From assembly GCF_008124765.1 (NCBI RefSeq), contig NZ_VNHS01000008.1, forward strand, positions 372,001 to 436,000: a stretch of 64,000 nucleotides of DNA. The letters are read 5' to 3'. The notes beneath the pieces were generated by a model. That model made no database searches. It was given only the letters and a program-made list of their open reading frames with translations, and had not been told where the DNA came from. The position numbers and the translations under genes were made by a program. The DNA comes from Paenibacillus methanolicus (GTDB lineage Bacteria > Bacillota > Bacilli > Paenibacillales > Paenibacillaceae). Position 1 is the first letter of the stretch, and every line of letters starts with the position of its first letter. Shown in pieces: positions 52,191 through 60,964 of this stretch.

Positions 52191-52704
52191 AACGCGCGTG
52201 TTTCCCGAAGTACTCCGCCTCGCCGATGGTCATCGCCAGCAGCGCCTCTTCCAGATCGCCTCCAACGGTCCGTTGTCGCGCCGGCTCTTCGTAAAAGCCA
52301 ACGCTAACGTATAGATTCCGCGCGCGTTCGTTGCTTGCCCTCACATCCAACCACAGCCGCTTTTTATTGAGCTCGCGAAAGACGAGGCCCATGATCAGCT
52401 TCAGCGCTTCTTTGCCATACCCTTTGCCTTTTTCTCCCACGACCAGTCGGATCAGCTCCATCTCGTCCGATTCCGGTTGAAAGCCTGCCGCGATCATATA
52501 ACCGATCGGTCTGCCCGACAGATTCTCGATGACGATGTGCAGATGACGCTCGCTCCGTACCGCCGCCATGTGCTCTTCCGGTTCCCATTGATGAACGAAC
52601 CGTTCGTTATCGGGATGGCGTTCCATTTCGAGAATCGCGCTTATGTCCTGCGGATGCGTTCGCCTTAGCAGCATGCGTTTCGATCTTGTCAACGAATCCC
52701 TCAT
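52189..52704 (-). CDS. GNAT family N-acetyltransferase
   Basis: The protein is about 171 residues from ATG 52704, with GGAGG six bases upstream; an ATG two codons earlier abuts that site. It is a RimJ/RimL-like GNAT domain: LLRRTHPQDISAILEMERHP near the start, ELIRLVVGEKGKGYGKEALK near 84-103 with the acetyl-CoA loop, and RLWLDVRASNERARNLYVSV then GF. Substrate unknown. The last bases overlap the start of the candidate RNA. Confidence 0.88.
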   Translation of the reverse strand: MRDSLTRSKRMLLRRTHPQDISAILEMERHPDNERFVHQWEPEEHMAAVRSERHLHIVIENLSGRPIGYMIAAGFQPESDEMELIRLVVGEKGKGYGKEALKLIMGLVFRELNKKRLWLDVRASNERARNLYVSVGFYEEPARQRTVGGDLEEALLAMTIGEAEYFGKHAR

Positions 52705-52800
52705 GGTCATCCTCCATTCTGTTTAAGCTTCGCAACGTGTCTTGAATACACATTCGCCCACGATCCTTATATTTCCTGTCTGGCGCTTTGTTAATATATG

Positions 52801-52829
52801 CAAAAAAAGACCGGCTTAGGAGCCGGTCT
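52801..52829 (-). terminator. Terminator overlapping the stop of the ArsR-type gene
   Basis: AGACCGGC (52808-52815) pairs with GCCGGTCT (52822-52829), followed by seven T on the minus strand. The stop codon lies in the loop. Confidence 0.9.
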
Positions 52830-53745
52830 CCGCGTTGTTATGATGGTCGTACCACAAATTCACTTCAATGTCCTGATCGTAATTGCCGAAGCCGCTTCCG
52901 AAGAGCGATACCCCGCCGCTATGCCGTGCCGTGTCTAAGCTTGCGATCCGCAGCCTCAGCTCCGCTCCCGGGCGAATATCGAGACCTTCGATCGTCATCC
53001 CCGACGTTCGCACGCCGTCGATGAACGTACCGCTGCCGTCTACCCGGACCGTCTTGAGGCGTCCATACTGCGTCTTCGTCCACCAGTGCGGCGTAAATTT
53101 GCCATGGGGACTCGCGAACTCGCCGGGACACGTCCAGGTTCCGAGTTCTCGGCCGTTCACCGTAAACGTAATATCCGACGGCGTCTCGGACGTCGAACAA
53201 GGCGCATCCGAGCAGATCTCGGTCGTGATTTCGAGCATGCATGGACGTTCGCCCCGAACGAGGTAATTGGGTATTCTATACTCCACGTACCCTCTGGCAA
53301 ACCACAGCATGCGGGCATTCATTCGCTCCGGGTCGCCGAAGTAACGGGGATCGTCGCACATGCCAATGCGTTTCGCGCCCGATACGAGCCCGCATGGCGG
53401 CGACACCTGATAGTCGGCATATTGCCCGACCGGCACGACGGTACGATGACACCCGGGCACGTGCGTTTCCTCCGGCCGCTTGAAATTCAGCGTCGCCTCG
53501 CCTAGCTGGAGTATGCACAGCTTCTGCATGCCTCGGGTCGCCGGGACCAGCTCGCTGCGGATGATCCCCGCTTCCTCGAGCATTTGGATATGCCGGGTTA
53601 CGATCGGCGGCTGGATGCCAAGCGCCTCCGACAAGCCTTTGATATTGCGGGACTGCTCTCGCAGCAGTTCGATGATCCGCACCCGCGTCTCCGACGAGAA
53701 ACATTCCAGAAATTTCATGTTAGCCGTACTGACCTCGATGTTCAT
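52816..53745 (-). CDS. ArsR-type regulator with C-terminal sensor domain
   Basis: The 309-residue protein has an N-terminal ArsR winged helix (about 8-75, FSSETRVRIIELLREQSRNI then LSEALGIQPPIVTRHIQMLE) and a large C-terminal beta-rich domain (about 95-305) with several Cys and Trp, ending SGGVSLFGSGFGNYDQDIEV. This two-part layout is found in Paenibacillaceae regulators near sugar genes, but I cannot name the ligand. It is divergent from the alcohol dehydrogenase gene, which it may control. An inverted repeat overlaps its own promoter. Confidence 0.82.
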   Translation of the reverse strand: MNIEVSTANMKFLECFSSETRVRIIELLREQSRNIKGLSEALGIQPPIVTRHIQMLEEAGIIRSELVPATRGMQKLCILQLGEATLNFKRPEETHVPGCHRTVVPVGQYADYQVSPPCGLVSGAKRIGMCDDPRYFGDPERMNARMLWFARGYVEYRIPNYLVRGERPCMLEITTEICSDAPCSTSETPSDITFTVNGRELGTWTCPGEFASPHGKFTPHWWTKTQYGRLKTVRVDGSGTFIDGVRTSGMTIEGLDIRPGAELRLRIASLDTARHSGGVSLFGSGFGNYDQDIEVNLWYDHHNNAETGS

Positions 53746-53782
53746 TGCGCCCGTCTACCTTCCGTTTGCTTGAGATAGTCCA

Positions 53783-53812
53783 ATTATATAACCTGCAAGT
53801 TAATCAAATCAA
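53783..53812 (-). promoter_or_regulatory. Promoter of the ArsR-type regulator gene
   Basis: On the minus strand TTGATT (53812-53807), 18 bases, then TATAAT (53788-53783). Confidence 0.55.
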
Positions 53813-53820
53813 TAGATTAA
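53800..53820. promoter_or_regulatory. Candidate operator, inverted repeat
   Basis: TTAATC (53800-53805) and GATTAA (53815-53820) form a perfect palindrome with a nine-base centre, over the -35 region of the regulator gene and about 20 bases upstream of the dehydrogenase promoter. It suits autoregulation and control of both directions. Confidence 0.45.
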
Positions 53821-53841
53821 TAGCTTAGAAGGCCGCCTTAC

Positions 53842-53870
53842 TTGACTCTCCTCGCCGTAATGACTAAAAT
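53842..53870 (+). promoter_or_regulatory. Sigma-A promoter of the dehydrogenase-reductase pair
   Basis: TTGACT at 53842-53847, a 17-base spacer and TAAAAT at 53865-53870. Confidence 0.65.
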
Positions 53871-53938
53871 GATGGACGTACCGCATCATATTCTTGTTTT
53901 CATTAACTTTTGGAATAATTAAATAGGAGGTTGTCCGC

Positions 53939-55105
53939 ATGAATCCATTCTCGTTCCGCAATCCGACGGCTATCTTTTTCGGAGATGGCTCATTAAGCAA
54001 ACTAAGCGAGCAGATCGGTCAGTACGGCAAATCGGTTCTGCTTGTATACGGCGGAGGCAGCATCAAAAAAAGCGGGCTGTACGATCGCGTGCTGGAACAA
54101 TTGAACGCGGCTGGCGCATCGGTGGTCGAATTGTCCGGCATCGAGCCGAACCCTCGTTTGACGACCGTCAACAAGGGCATCGAGTTGTGCAGAACGCATG
54201 GCGTTGAATTTATTCTGGCCGTAGGCGGCGGCAGCGTCATCGACGCTTCCAAGGCCATCGCCGCCGGCGCGAAGTACGAAGGCGACGTGTGGGACTTCCT
54301 CGACCGCAAGGCGGCCGTGCAAGACGCGCTGCCGCTTGGTACGGTGCTGACACTCGCGGCCACCGGCTCGGAGATGAACGGCAGTTCCGTCATCACGAAC
54401 TGGGAAACCCAGCTGAAACGCGGCTTCGGCAGCCCTCATGTTTATCCGCGCTTCTCGATTCTCGATCCGACTCTTACATATACCGTGCCGCGCGATCAAA
54501 CCGTGAACGGCGTCGTGGACATCATGTCCCACGTATTCGAACAATACTTCAGTCTGACGACGGACACGCCGCTCCAAGAGCGGCTGTGCGAGTCCATCCT
54601 CCAGACCGTCATCGAGAATGCCGAAATCGCGCTGGAGCAGCCCGAGAATTACGCGGCGCGCGCTAATATTATGTGGTGCGGCACGCTCGCGCTGAACGGC
54701 GGTTTGATCAGCTTGGGCATGACGAACGACTGGGCGTCCCACGGCATCGAGCACGAGATTAGCGCGATCTATGACATCCCGCACGGCGCCGGCTTGTCGA
54801 TCGTGTTCCCGAACTGGATGAAATACGTCTACGATGCGCGTCCGGACCGCTTCGCGCAGTATGCCGTTCGCGTCTGGGGCATCGATCCGGCGGGCAAATC
54901 CGAGGACGAGCTGGCCCTCGCCGGCATCGAAGCGACGCGCGCGTTCTTCACCAAGATCGGCGCCCCGGCGACGCTGTCGCACTATAACATCGGCCGCGAC
55001 AACCTCGATCGCATGGCGGAAGAAGCCGTGCGTTTCGGGCCGATCGGCTCGTTCAAGCAGTTGAACAAAGAAGACGTCAAAGCCATCTACGAACTTAGCC
55101 TTTAA
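53939..55105 (+). CDS. Iron-containing alcohol dehydrogenase (BdhA/YugJ type)
   Basis: The 388-residue protein is a group III metal-dependent alcohol dehydrogenase. NAD(P) binding is by [15 protein letters not shown] (94-108), and the metal ligands are D194, H198 ([13 protein letters not shown]), H268 ([10 protein letters not shown]) and H282 (IPHGAG). It resembles the butanol dehydrogenases YugJ/YugK, reducing aldehydes with NAD(P)H. AGGAGG precedes the ATG. It lies 36 bases before an aldo-keto reductase gene on the same strand, suggesting a carbonyl-detoxifying unit. Confidence 0.92.
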   Translation: MNPFSFRNPTAIFFGDGSLSKLSEQIGQYGKSVLLVYGGGSIKKSGLYDRVLEQLNAAGASVVELSGIEPNPRLTTVNKGIELCRTHGVEFILAVGGGSVIDASKAIAAGAKYEGDVWDFLDRKAAVQDALPLGTVLTLAATGSEMNGSSVITNWETQLKRGFGSPHVYPRFSILDPTLTYTVPRDQTVNGVVDIMSHVFEQYFSLTTDTPLQERLCESILQTVIENAEIALEQPENYAARANIMWCGTLALNGGLISLGMTNDWASHGIEHEISAIYDIPHGAGLSIVFPNWMKYVYDARPDRFAQYAVRVWGIDPAGKSEDELALAGIEATRAFFTKIGAPATLSHYNIGRDNLDRMAEEAVRFGPIGSFKQLNKEDVKAIYELSL

Positions 55106-55141
55106 TATCAGCCTATTATCCAAATTAGGAGGATGTAAACA

Positions 55142-55969
55142 ATGGTTACTTCGATCAAAGATACCGCCACGCTCCGCAATGGCGTTCGCATGCCTTGGCT
55201 CGGCTTCGGGGTCTGGCAAATCAGCGACGGCGCAAGCGTCGTCGAATCCGTCAAGAACGCCATCGAAGCCGGCTACCGGAGCATTGACACCGCCGCGGCA
55301 TACCGCAACGAAGAAGGCGTCGGACAAGCCATCCGCGAAAGCGGCGTCGCCCGGGAAGAGCTGTTCATCACGACGAAAGTGTGGAACGCCGATCAAGGCT
55401 ACGAATCGACGCTGGCCGCGTTCGAACAAAGTCGCAAGCTGCTCGGCCTCGACTATTTCGACCTGTACCTGATCCACTGGCCGGTGAAGGGCAAGTACAA
55501 GGAGACGTGGCGCGCGCTGGAGAAGCTCTACGCGGACGGTCTCGTCCGCGCGATCGGCGTGTGCAACTTCCAGATTCACCATCTGGAAGATTTGAAAGAC
55601 GGCGCAACGATCGTGCCGATGGTGAACCAGGTCGAATATCACCCGTTGCTCGCCCAGCTTGAACTGCTCGAGTATTGCCGCGCGAACAACATCCAGCTCG
55701 AAGCTTGGAGTCCGCTCATGCAGGGCAACCTTGATCTGCCCCTATTGGCCCAGATCGGCGAGCGCTACGGCAAATCGCCGGCGCAAGTCGTGCTCCGCTG
55801 GGATCTCCAGAACGAAGTCGTCACCATCCCCAAATCGACGACGCCTTCGCGTATTCAGTCGAATGCCGATATTTTCGACTTCGTGCTCGCGCAAGAAGAC
55901 ATGGACCGCATTACGGCGCTGAATCAGTCGAAGCGGTTCGGTCCGGATCCGGATAACTTCAACTTCTAA
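55142..55969 (+). CDS. Aldo-keto reductase (YvgN-like)
   Basis: The 275-residue AKR has the catalytic tetrad D49, Y54, K79, H112 (RSIDTAAAYRNE, ITTKVWN, DLYLIHWPV) and the NADPH-binding IPKSTTPSRIQSNADIFDF near the C-terminus. It is close in pattern to the glyoxal/methylglyoxal reductases YvgN and YtbE. AGGAGG lies ten bases before the ATG. It is the second gene of the unit with the alcohol dehydrogenase and ends at a strong terminator. Confidence 0.92.
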   Translation: MVTSIKDTATLRNGVRMPWLGFGVWQISDGASVVESVKNAIEAGYRSIDTAAAYRNEEGVGQAIRESGVAREELFITTKVWNADQGYESTLAAFEQSRKLLGLDYFDLYLIHWPVKGKYKETWRALEKLYADGLVRAIGVCNFQIHHLEDLKDGATIVPMVNQVEYHPLLAQLELLEYCRANNIQLEAWSPLMQGNLDLPLLAQIGERYGKSPAQVVLRWDLQNEVVTIPKSTTPSRIQSNADIFDFVLAQEDMDRITALNQSKRFGPDPDNFNF

Positions 55970-56001
55970 TCTCTACGCGCATGTCGATCATGCGCAAAAA
56001 C

Positions 56002-56050
56002 AAATAGGCTGCTCCCGCCATTCAACAGAATTGGCGGTAGCAGCCTATTT
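56002..56050. terminator. Bidirectional terminator after the reductase gene
   Basis: AAATAGGCTGCT (56002-56013) pairs with AGCAGCCTATTT (56039-56050), with an inner CCGCCA/TGGCGG stem, between convergent genes. Confidence 0.9.
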
Positions 56051-56073
56051 CTTTGCCCGTGCAAGCGCGGCAT

Positions 56074-56970
56074 TTAATCCCCATCCGCGCGCAGACGAAG
56101 CATTTCTTTGGGCAGCGCGCTGCCGGTATACTTCTTCCGGTAAGACAGCGGCGTTACGCCGACGTGGTCGGCGAACGACCTCGAGAAATGCGGCGTTTGT
56201 TTAAAGCCGGTCTCTTCGGCGATTTTGGCGATTGGCCAGTTGGTTTTGAGCAGCAGCAGTTTGGCCTGATCCAGCCGATATGCAACCAAGTACTGCTGCG
56301 GGGTACAGGCAAACACTTCGTTCATGCACCGGGCGATATAATTCGGATGCAGCCCGAGCACGTCGCCGAGTCTGCGATTCGTCACGGCATCGCGGTAATT
56401 CAGCTTCAAGTAGGCTGCCGCCTCTTCGGCCACCGCGATCGGCGCTCTGGCTGCGTCGCTGCGCCACCCTTCGTCGAAGAGCTGAAGCAGGTGAAGGAAC
56501 CACTGTTGTCGCTGCCAGAACGCGGCGTGACTCGTTCCCTTGGCCGCTTCATGGAGTTTGCTGAACAACGAGACCGCCTCGTCCGGATACGCAAGCGTCA
56601 TCGATTTCGGCAGACGGATCGCATACGAGTAATAGTCCCCCCGCAGCGCGCCGGCTTCTCCATCCTGGACTTCTTCCCATTGGCCAGCCGTTTGAAAGTG
56701 AACCCAGTCGAATACCGTTTCTTCAAAGCATGGACCGGTCGAGTAATGCCAGCGATCCGGACGAAGAATGAGCATTTGTCCCGGTTTAAGCGTCCACACG
56801 CGGTCTTCTTCCCCTACATGCAGCGTGCCGCTATGTACGAACAGCAGATCGAATACGCCCAGATTGCAGCGGTTCGGATGCTCCCAGCCGGGGGCGACCC
56901 GACTTCGGTTCGATTCGATAAAATAAGGAAGCGGCGGTGATAAAAACGTTAGCAGCGGTTCGGGCGACAA
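56074..56970 (-). CDS. AraC-family transcriptional regulator
   Basis: The 298-residue protein has an N-terminal cupin (about 20-130, VFDLLFVHSGTLHVGEEDRV and MLILRPDRWHY) and a C-terminal double helix-turn-helix (about 185-285, RLGDVLGLHPNYIARCMNEV and IAKIAEETGFKQTPHFSRSF). It is likely a sugar-responsive activator, but no sugar genes lie beside it. The start is TTG at 56970 with GGAGG eight bases upstream. Confidence 0.9.
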   Translation of the reverse strand: MSPEPLLTFLSPPLPYFIESNRSRVAPGWEHPNRCNLGVFDLLFVHSGTLHVGEEDRVWTLKPGQMLILRPDRWHYSTGPCFEETVFDWVHFQTAGQWEEVQDGEAGALRGDYYSYAIRLPKSMTLAYPDEAVSLFSKLHEAAKGTSHAAFWQRQQWFLHLLQLFDEGWRSDAARAPIAVAEEAAAYLKLNYRDAVTNRRLGDVLGLHPNYIARCMNEVFACTPQQYLVAYRLDQAKLLLLKTNWPIAKIAEETGFKQTPHFSRSFADHVGVTPLSYRKKYTGSALPKEMLRLRADGD

Positions 56971-57077
56971 GCGGTTGACCTCCAGTAATCATGTGCATCT
57001 ATAATACGTTTGCGCTTAGCGCCCGTTTATTTTAACAAACAACCGCCTGACGCGAAACCCTATTTTCCGGTCGAAAA

Positions 57078-57584
57078 CTAAGAAATTAACGCAGGTGGGG
57101 TGTAATCCCGCTGCCCAGCTTTCCCCTCGCTCGCCCATCGTTCGGCCGTCTCTTGAATGCATCGATTCCGCTTCGATAGGAAATCAGTCATATACCGTTT
57201 TAAGAAAAGCCGATCCGCTAGCATGCCGAGCACGCCGAGCGGAGATTCATAGTCGAACGTATCTTCCATTAACGTCCCGCCTTCAGACGGCGCGAACCGA
57301 TGCTCATGCCAGAACCGTTTAAACGCGCCGGCCTCCATCTCGTCTACGAACCGATACGGACGGTCAAACTCGGTAATGACCGCGGTCAGCCGCTGTTTCA
57401 CGCCAAAATGGACCGCTTCCCACGTGACTGATTCGCCGAGCTCGATCATCCCGGACGTCCTGCCCGCTACCGCGCGCTCGCGAGTCTGCGAAGCGGACAC
57501 CATATGCAGATCGATGCTTCGCGCCGCATCGAAACATATCTCAAGCGGCGCGCGAATATGCAGCCGCATGCGAATGACAGGCAT
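57078..57584 (-). CDS. SRPBCC-family protein
   Basis: The 168-residue protein has the START/Bet v1-like SRPBCC pattern: MRLHIRAPLEICFDAARSID at the start, VTWEAVHFGVKQRLTAVITE in the middle, then MEAGAFKRFWHEHRF and TLMEDTFDYESPLGVLGMLA. Relatives are named cell-division inhibitor SulA-like or ligand-binding, without firm function. GGAGGAG precedes the ATG. It lies 36 bases after the phosphoesterase gene, likely in one transcript. Confidence 0.87.
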   Translation of the reverse strand: MPVIRMRLHIRAPLEICFDAARSIDLHMVSASQTRERAVAGRTSGMIELGESVTWEAVHFGVKQRLTAVITEFDRPYRFVDEMEAGAFKRFWHEHRFAPSEGGTLMEDTFDYESPLGVLGMLADRLFLKRYMTDFLSKRNRCIQETAERWASEGKAGQRDYTPPALIS

Positions 57585-57620
57585 GGCTTCTCCTCCTTTG
57601 GCTGCCTATGTTGTTCTCGA

Positions 57621-58478
57621 TCATACGAAGCCCATGACGGTTAATTCCGGCCGGCAGAAAAGACGGATCGGCAAGCCGGTCGTGCCGATTCCTCGCGTCG
57701 TATACAGCGGCATCTTGCGATCGCCGAGCCAATACAGACCGGACACGTACTTCTTCCCGGCCGGCGGCGTCGCGAGCGCGCTCAGGAGAGGCAACCGCAC
57801 TTGTCCGCCGTGACTATGTCCGGACAGCTGCAATTTGACTTGCGGGTACGATAAGGCGCACACATCCGCGATATCCGGCTCATGAATAAGCATTATAACC
57901 GTATCGTCTTCGCTCGTGTCCCGAAGCGTCAGCGGCAGATCCGGGCTGCCGTTCAAGTAATCGTCCGTTCCTGCCACGATGAACCGCCGGCCCTCGCGCT
58001 CGACGGCAACTTGCTCGTTAATTAGAAGCTTAAACCCGCTCTCGGCCCAGAAGTCCACCACTTGATTCACCTCGTGACGCGAATCGTGATTGCCTAGTAT
58101 CGCGAACTTGCCATACGGGGCTTCAAGCGATTGGACAATGGATAAGCAATTCATCAGATCATCCGGCACGCTGTCGACCAAATCCCCGGTGAAGCAAATC
58201 AAATCGGGCTTGAGCCGGTTAATCCGCTCCGCCAGCTCGACGAATTGTTCCCGCCCCCAATAAAACCCGTAATGAATATCGCTAAAATGGACGAGCCGCA
58301 GCCCTTGCAGCGGACTTACGCCATCGCCATCGCCAAGCCGCAGAGACACGTTCGTGACTTCAAGCCAGCCGCGTTCGAAGCCAAAGCTATATAAAGGCGT
58401 ACCAACCGCTCCGAAAAGACCGATCCCCGCGATCCATTTCATGAATTGCCTTCGCGTTATTTTCCGGTGTCCAGCCAT
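57621..58478 (-). CDS. Tat-exported metallophosphoesterase, YkuE-like
   Basis: The 285-residue protein begins with a twin-arginine signal (ITRRQFMKW then a hydrophobic stretch). The metallophosphoesterase motifs are complete: FSDIHYG near 64, GDLVDS near 97, GNHD near 129, IHEPD near 195 and SGHSHGGQ near 217. B. subtilis YkuE is a Tat substrate of the same kind, retained at the cell wall. The natural substrate is unknown, as nucleotides, phospholipids and glycerophosphates are all possible. The ATG has GGAGAGAG upstream. Confidence 0.92.
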   Translation of the reverse strand: MAGHRKITRRQFMKWIAGIGLFGAVGTPLYSFGFERGWLEVTNVSLRLGDGDGVSPLQGLRLVHFSDIHYGFYWGREQFVELAERINRLKPDLICFTGDLVDSVPDDLMNCLSIVQSLEAPYGKFAILGNHDSRHEVNQVVDFWAESGFKLLINEQVAVEREGRRFIVAGTDDYLNGSPDLPLTLRDTSEDDTVIMLIHEPDIADVCALSYPQVKLQLSGHSHGGQVRLPLLSALATPPAGKKYVSGLYWLGDRKMPLYTTRGIGTTGLPIRLFCRPELTVMGFV

Positions 58479-58599
58479 GTCTCTCTCTCCGTTTCCCCAT
58501 CCGGCGTTGCCGCTTTCGCCTAAATACAGATTATTTCTCCTTTAGACGATTTAGCCTCCGGGTTAGCTCTCGTCTTCCTGTAGTTGGCCAAGCCATGAA

Positions 58600-58656
58600 A
58601 CGACAGCCCGCCGGCAGCGGCCTGCTATAGGACGCGCGAATCCGGCGGGCTGTCGT
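58600..58656 (-). terminator. Hairpin after the acetyltransferase gene at 58666
   Basis: A 15-bp perfect stem (58600-58614 with 58642-58656). The T-run on the minus strand is short, so termination is likely but not certain. Confidence 0.65.
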
Positions 58657-58665
58657 CTGTTGCGG

Positions 58666-59127
58666 TTATGTTACATGCCCTTTCTCCATGCAGACGCTCA
58701 ATGGATCATCGGCGTAAGGCCCAAAATTATCGATGCGCGCATACCCATGCTTCGCGTACAGCGCGATCGCCTCCGGCTGCTTGACGCCCGTCTGCAGACG
58801 CACCCGGCGGCAGCCGCGCTCCGACGCGGTACTTCCGAGAAACCGCAGCAGCTCGCCGGCGACGCCTTTCCTGCGGAACGGCTCATCGACGAAAAACCGC
58901 TTAAGCTCGGCGAAATCCGCTTCTATCGGCCGTATCGCGCCGCAGCCTGCCGGCTGGTCATCGACATAAATAACCGCGAACGAAATTCGGTCGATCAACG
59001 GATCGGATAAGTCGAGACCGTGAATGGCCGAAGCTTCGTAGCGGGATAACAGATCCGCATCCAGTTTGCCGATCAATTCGGTTAAATGCGGATGCCGCGC
59101 GTCTACGATTTGACAGTGCAGATTCAT
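58666..59127 (-). CDS. GNAT family N-acetyltransferase
   Basis: The 153-residue GNAT protein shows FAVIYVDDQPAGCGAIRPIE near 50-69, AELKRFFVDEPFRRKGVAGE near 73-92 with the acetyl-CoA loop R-R-K-G-V-A, and VKQPEAIALYAKHGYARIDN. The substrate is unknown. Its ATG overlaps the end of the upstream acetyltransferase gene by four bases, so the two are coupled. Confidence 0.88.
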   Translation of the reverse strand: MNLHCQIVDARHPHLTELIGKLDADLLSRYEASAIHGLDLSDPLIDRISFAVIYVDDQPAGCGAIRPIEADFAELKRFFVDEPFRRKGVAGELLRFLGSTASERGCRRVRLQTGVKQPEAIALYAKHGYARIDNFGPYADDPLSVCMEKGHVT

Positions 59128-59606
59128 GACGGGTCCAACCTTTTCTCATAGATCACGATGTCTTTGCCGTCCGGCAGCCGAGCGGGTCCCGTTTCGACGC
59201 ATCCCTGCTTCGTCCAGAAGCGGCGGGCCGGCTCGTTCTCTACGATCGCGCCCAGCCGATAAGCTTGAACGCCGCGCTCGCGCATCAGCGTCTCGTATTG
59301 GCTCAATAACGCCTCCCCGATGCCTCGGCCTTGCTCTTCTTTCCGTACAAGGAGCAAGCCAAGCCATGGATACCCATCGCGCGGATTGCGCATGAGAAAG
59401 TCGAGTATGCCGACGAATGTCCCGGCGGCGTCACGGGCCAGATAACGCTCCGCTCCGATTATGGCCGCTTGTCGAAGCTCTTCCTCGATTTCCGGATCGG
59501 TAAGTAGTTCTTTGTCCTTCGAGACCCGATTGTAGTAGGGGTCGGAATTCATTATGCCGCGCTCTTCGGCGATATGATCCAATCCGGAGCGAACGAGTGT
59601 AAACAT
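59124..59606 (-). CDS. GNAT family N-acetyltransferase
   Basis: From ATG 59606 (AAGGAG eight bases upstream) the protein is 160 residues; the longer open frame overlaps the upstream membrane-protein gene. GNAT features are YLARDAAGTFVGILDFLMRN near 54-73, YPWLGLLLVRKEEQGRGIGE near 78-97, and YRLGAIVENEPARRFWTKQG. The substrate is unknown. It overlaps the next acetyltransferase gene by four bases; the two differ in sequence and are not a recent duplication. Confidence 0.88.
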   Translation of the reverse strand: MFTLVRSGLDHIAEERGIMNSDPYYNRVSKDKELLTDPEIEEELRQAAIIGAERYLARDAAGTFVGILDFLMRNPRDGYPWLGLLLVRKEEQGRGIGEALLSQYETLMRERGVQAYRLGAIVENEPARRFWTKQGCVETGPARLPDGKDIVIYEKRLDPS

Positions 59607-59623
59607 GGGGGAATCTCCTTTTG

Positions 59624-60100
59624 TTAGAACACGAATGTGCGTTTGACGCGCTTCGACCGCGCGAGATACAGTATGCCGACCAAGGCGAGAATACAGTTCT
59701 GCAGCGCTTTGAACCACAACTGCGCGGCACCTGCGCCATGCAGGGCATCCGCATAATAAGCGACGCCCAAGACAATGAGGGATAGCGCCAAAATAACGAT
59801 CAGCAGCGCGACCGCTCCTGTTCGAAACGATCGTTTGCGCTTATAGAGCTGTACGAGAAGAATGGCGATAAAGACGATCAGCAGCGCGTTCGACGCCAGC
59901 TCGAACTGAATCATGAAGCGCCACGTCGCATTGACGGCGCCCGATTCCATATTAGCTGCGTAAGCCCCTCCCGGCATTAGCCTTGCAATCGTTCCGCCCA
60001 CATAGAGAAGCGTTCCGATCAGCATCCACCACATTAAGATTTGCACGGGAATAAGCCAGCCCGACAGACGGGCATGGCGCTCCCATCCGGATCGCAACAT
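59624..60100 (-). CDS. Four-helix membrane protein, unknown
   Basis: The 158-residue protein has four hydrophobic segments, near 15-35 (WLIPVQILMWWMLIGTLLYV), 65-85, 95-115 and 130-147, with a basic loop KRKRSFR between the second and third. The family is not recognised. GGAGGAGA lies before the ATG at 60100. It follows the phosphotransferase gene by 18 bases and ends 17 bases before the acetyltransferase gene, so it appears to be part of one long minus-strand transcript. Confidence 0.72.
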   Translation of the reverse strand: MLRSGWERHARLSGWLIPVQILMWWMLIGTLLYVGGTIARLMPGGAYAANMESGAVNATWRFMIQFELASNALLIVFIAILLVQLYKRKRSFRTGAVALLIVILALSLIVLGVAYYADALHGAGAAQLWFKALQNCILALVGILYLARSKRVKRTFVF

Positions 60101-60118
60101 CGCCTCTCCTCCTTCGCC

Positions 60119-60964
60119 CTATGACTTGGAGTTCACGAACAGCTTCCATTCCTTCCAGGCTTCCATATATGCGCTCAAATCTCTCGGATGATGGACCGTA
60201 CACGTGACGATCCGATTGTACAGCGCGATGAGCACGTCTTCGTAAACGGCGTTCAAATTCCGCGTGTACGGCCAATCCTTCTGCCTGACGATGCTGGCGA
60301 TCACGTCCGGCTCCAGGTCGTCCGGCGAGGAGCAGAACGCGAAAGCAAGCTCATAGACCGGTTGGCCGACCAGCGGTATCGGATCGATGACGCCGACGAG
60401 CTCGCCGTCGTCGAATATGAAATTGTGAACGCCGAAATCGCCGTGCAGCAGGCAGAACGGATCGCTTGCCCGCTCCTTCTTCTCGGCCATCGTCGCGATC
60501 ATGCGGTGTTCGGCGGCCGTGAATAACGTGCCCGAACGCTTGCGCGTATCTTCGATTTCCGCAATCAAGTAATCCTGCCAGGATGGGAACCTACCCTCCT
60601 GCGGCCACGGCACGGGATGGTATTTCGCGATGACGCCAAGCGCGAGTCCGGCCAGCATCTCCTGCTTGCTTCCTTGCACGTAAGCGGAGGTGCCGTGAAT
60701 ATAGCTATAGACCAAATAGCGGTCTTGCGGATCCGCGTAATAGAGATCGGGCAGCAGCGGGATATTCGGGTAGTGACGCAAGTAGGCCGCTTCGGCCGCG
60801 ATCGTCTTCGGATCGTTGAACTTCAGCACGAGCGGATCATGTTCCCCGCATTGCAGCGCGAAGACGGAGCTGCTCGTCCCTCCGCTGAACTCGGTGATCA
60901 CCAACTCGCCCGGAGGGAGAACGCCGGCTGCGAACAGCTCGGCTGCGACAACCGTTAAATTCAT
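60119..60964 (-). CDS. Aminoglycoside phosphotransferase-like (APH/choline kinase) protein
   Basis: The 281-residue kinase-fold protein has the catalytic loop LLHGDFGVHNFIFDDGE near 173-189 and the metal-binding GVIDPIPLVGQPVYELAFAF near 192-211, plus LVLKFNDP near 45-52 as the ATP lysine strand. Members phosphorylate small molecules such as aminoglycosides, choline, homoserine or fructosamine. Nothing here points to an antibiotic, so the substrate is unknown. Its ATG overlaps the stop of the lplT-like gene by four bases. Confidence 0.85.
   Translation of the reverse strand: MNLTVVAAELFAAGVLPPGELVITEFSGGTSSSVFALQCGEHDPLVLKFNDPKTIAAEAAYLRHYPNIPLLPDLYYADPQDRYLVYSYIHGTSAYVQGSKQEMLAGLALGVIAKYHPVPWPQEGRFPSWQDYLIAEIEDTRKRSGTLFTAAEHRMIATMAEKKERASDPFCLLHGDFGVHNFIFDDGELVGVIDPIPLVGQPVYELAFAFCSSPDDLEPDVIASIVRQKDWPYTRNLNAVYEDVLIALYNRIVTCTVHHPRDLSAYMEAWKEWKLFVNSKS

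Noticed and set aside
54002-55642. A 546-codon open frame on the minus strand
   Set aside because: It lies wholly antisense to the alcohol dehydrogenase and aldo-keto reductase genes, whose motifs are complete; the product is His/Arg/Asp-rich with no domain, a typical GC-driven shadow.
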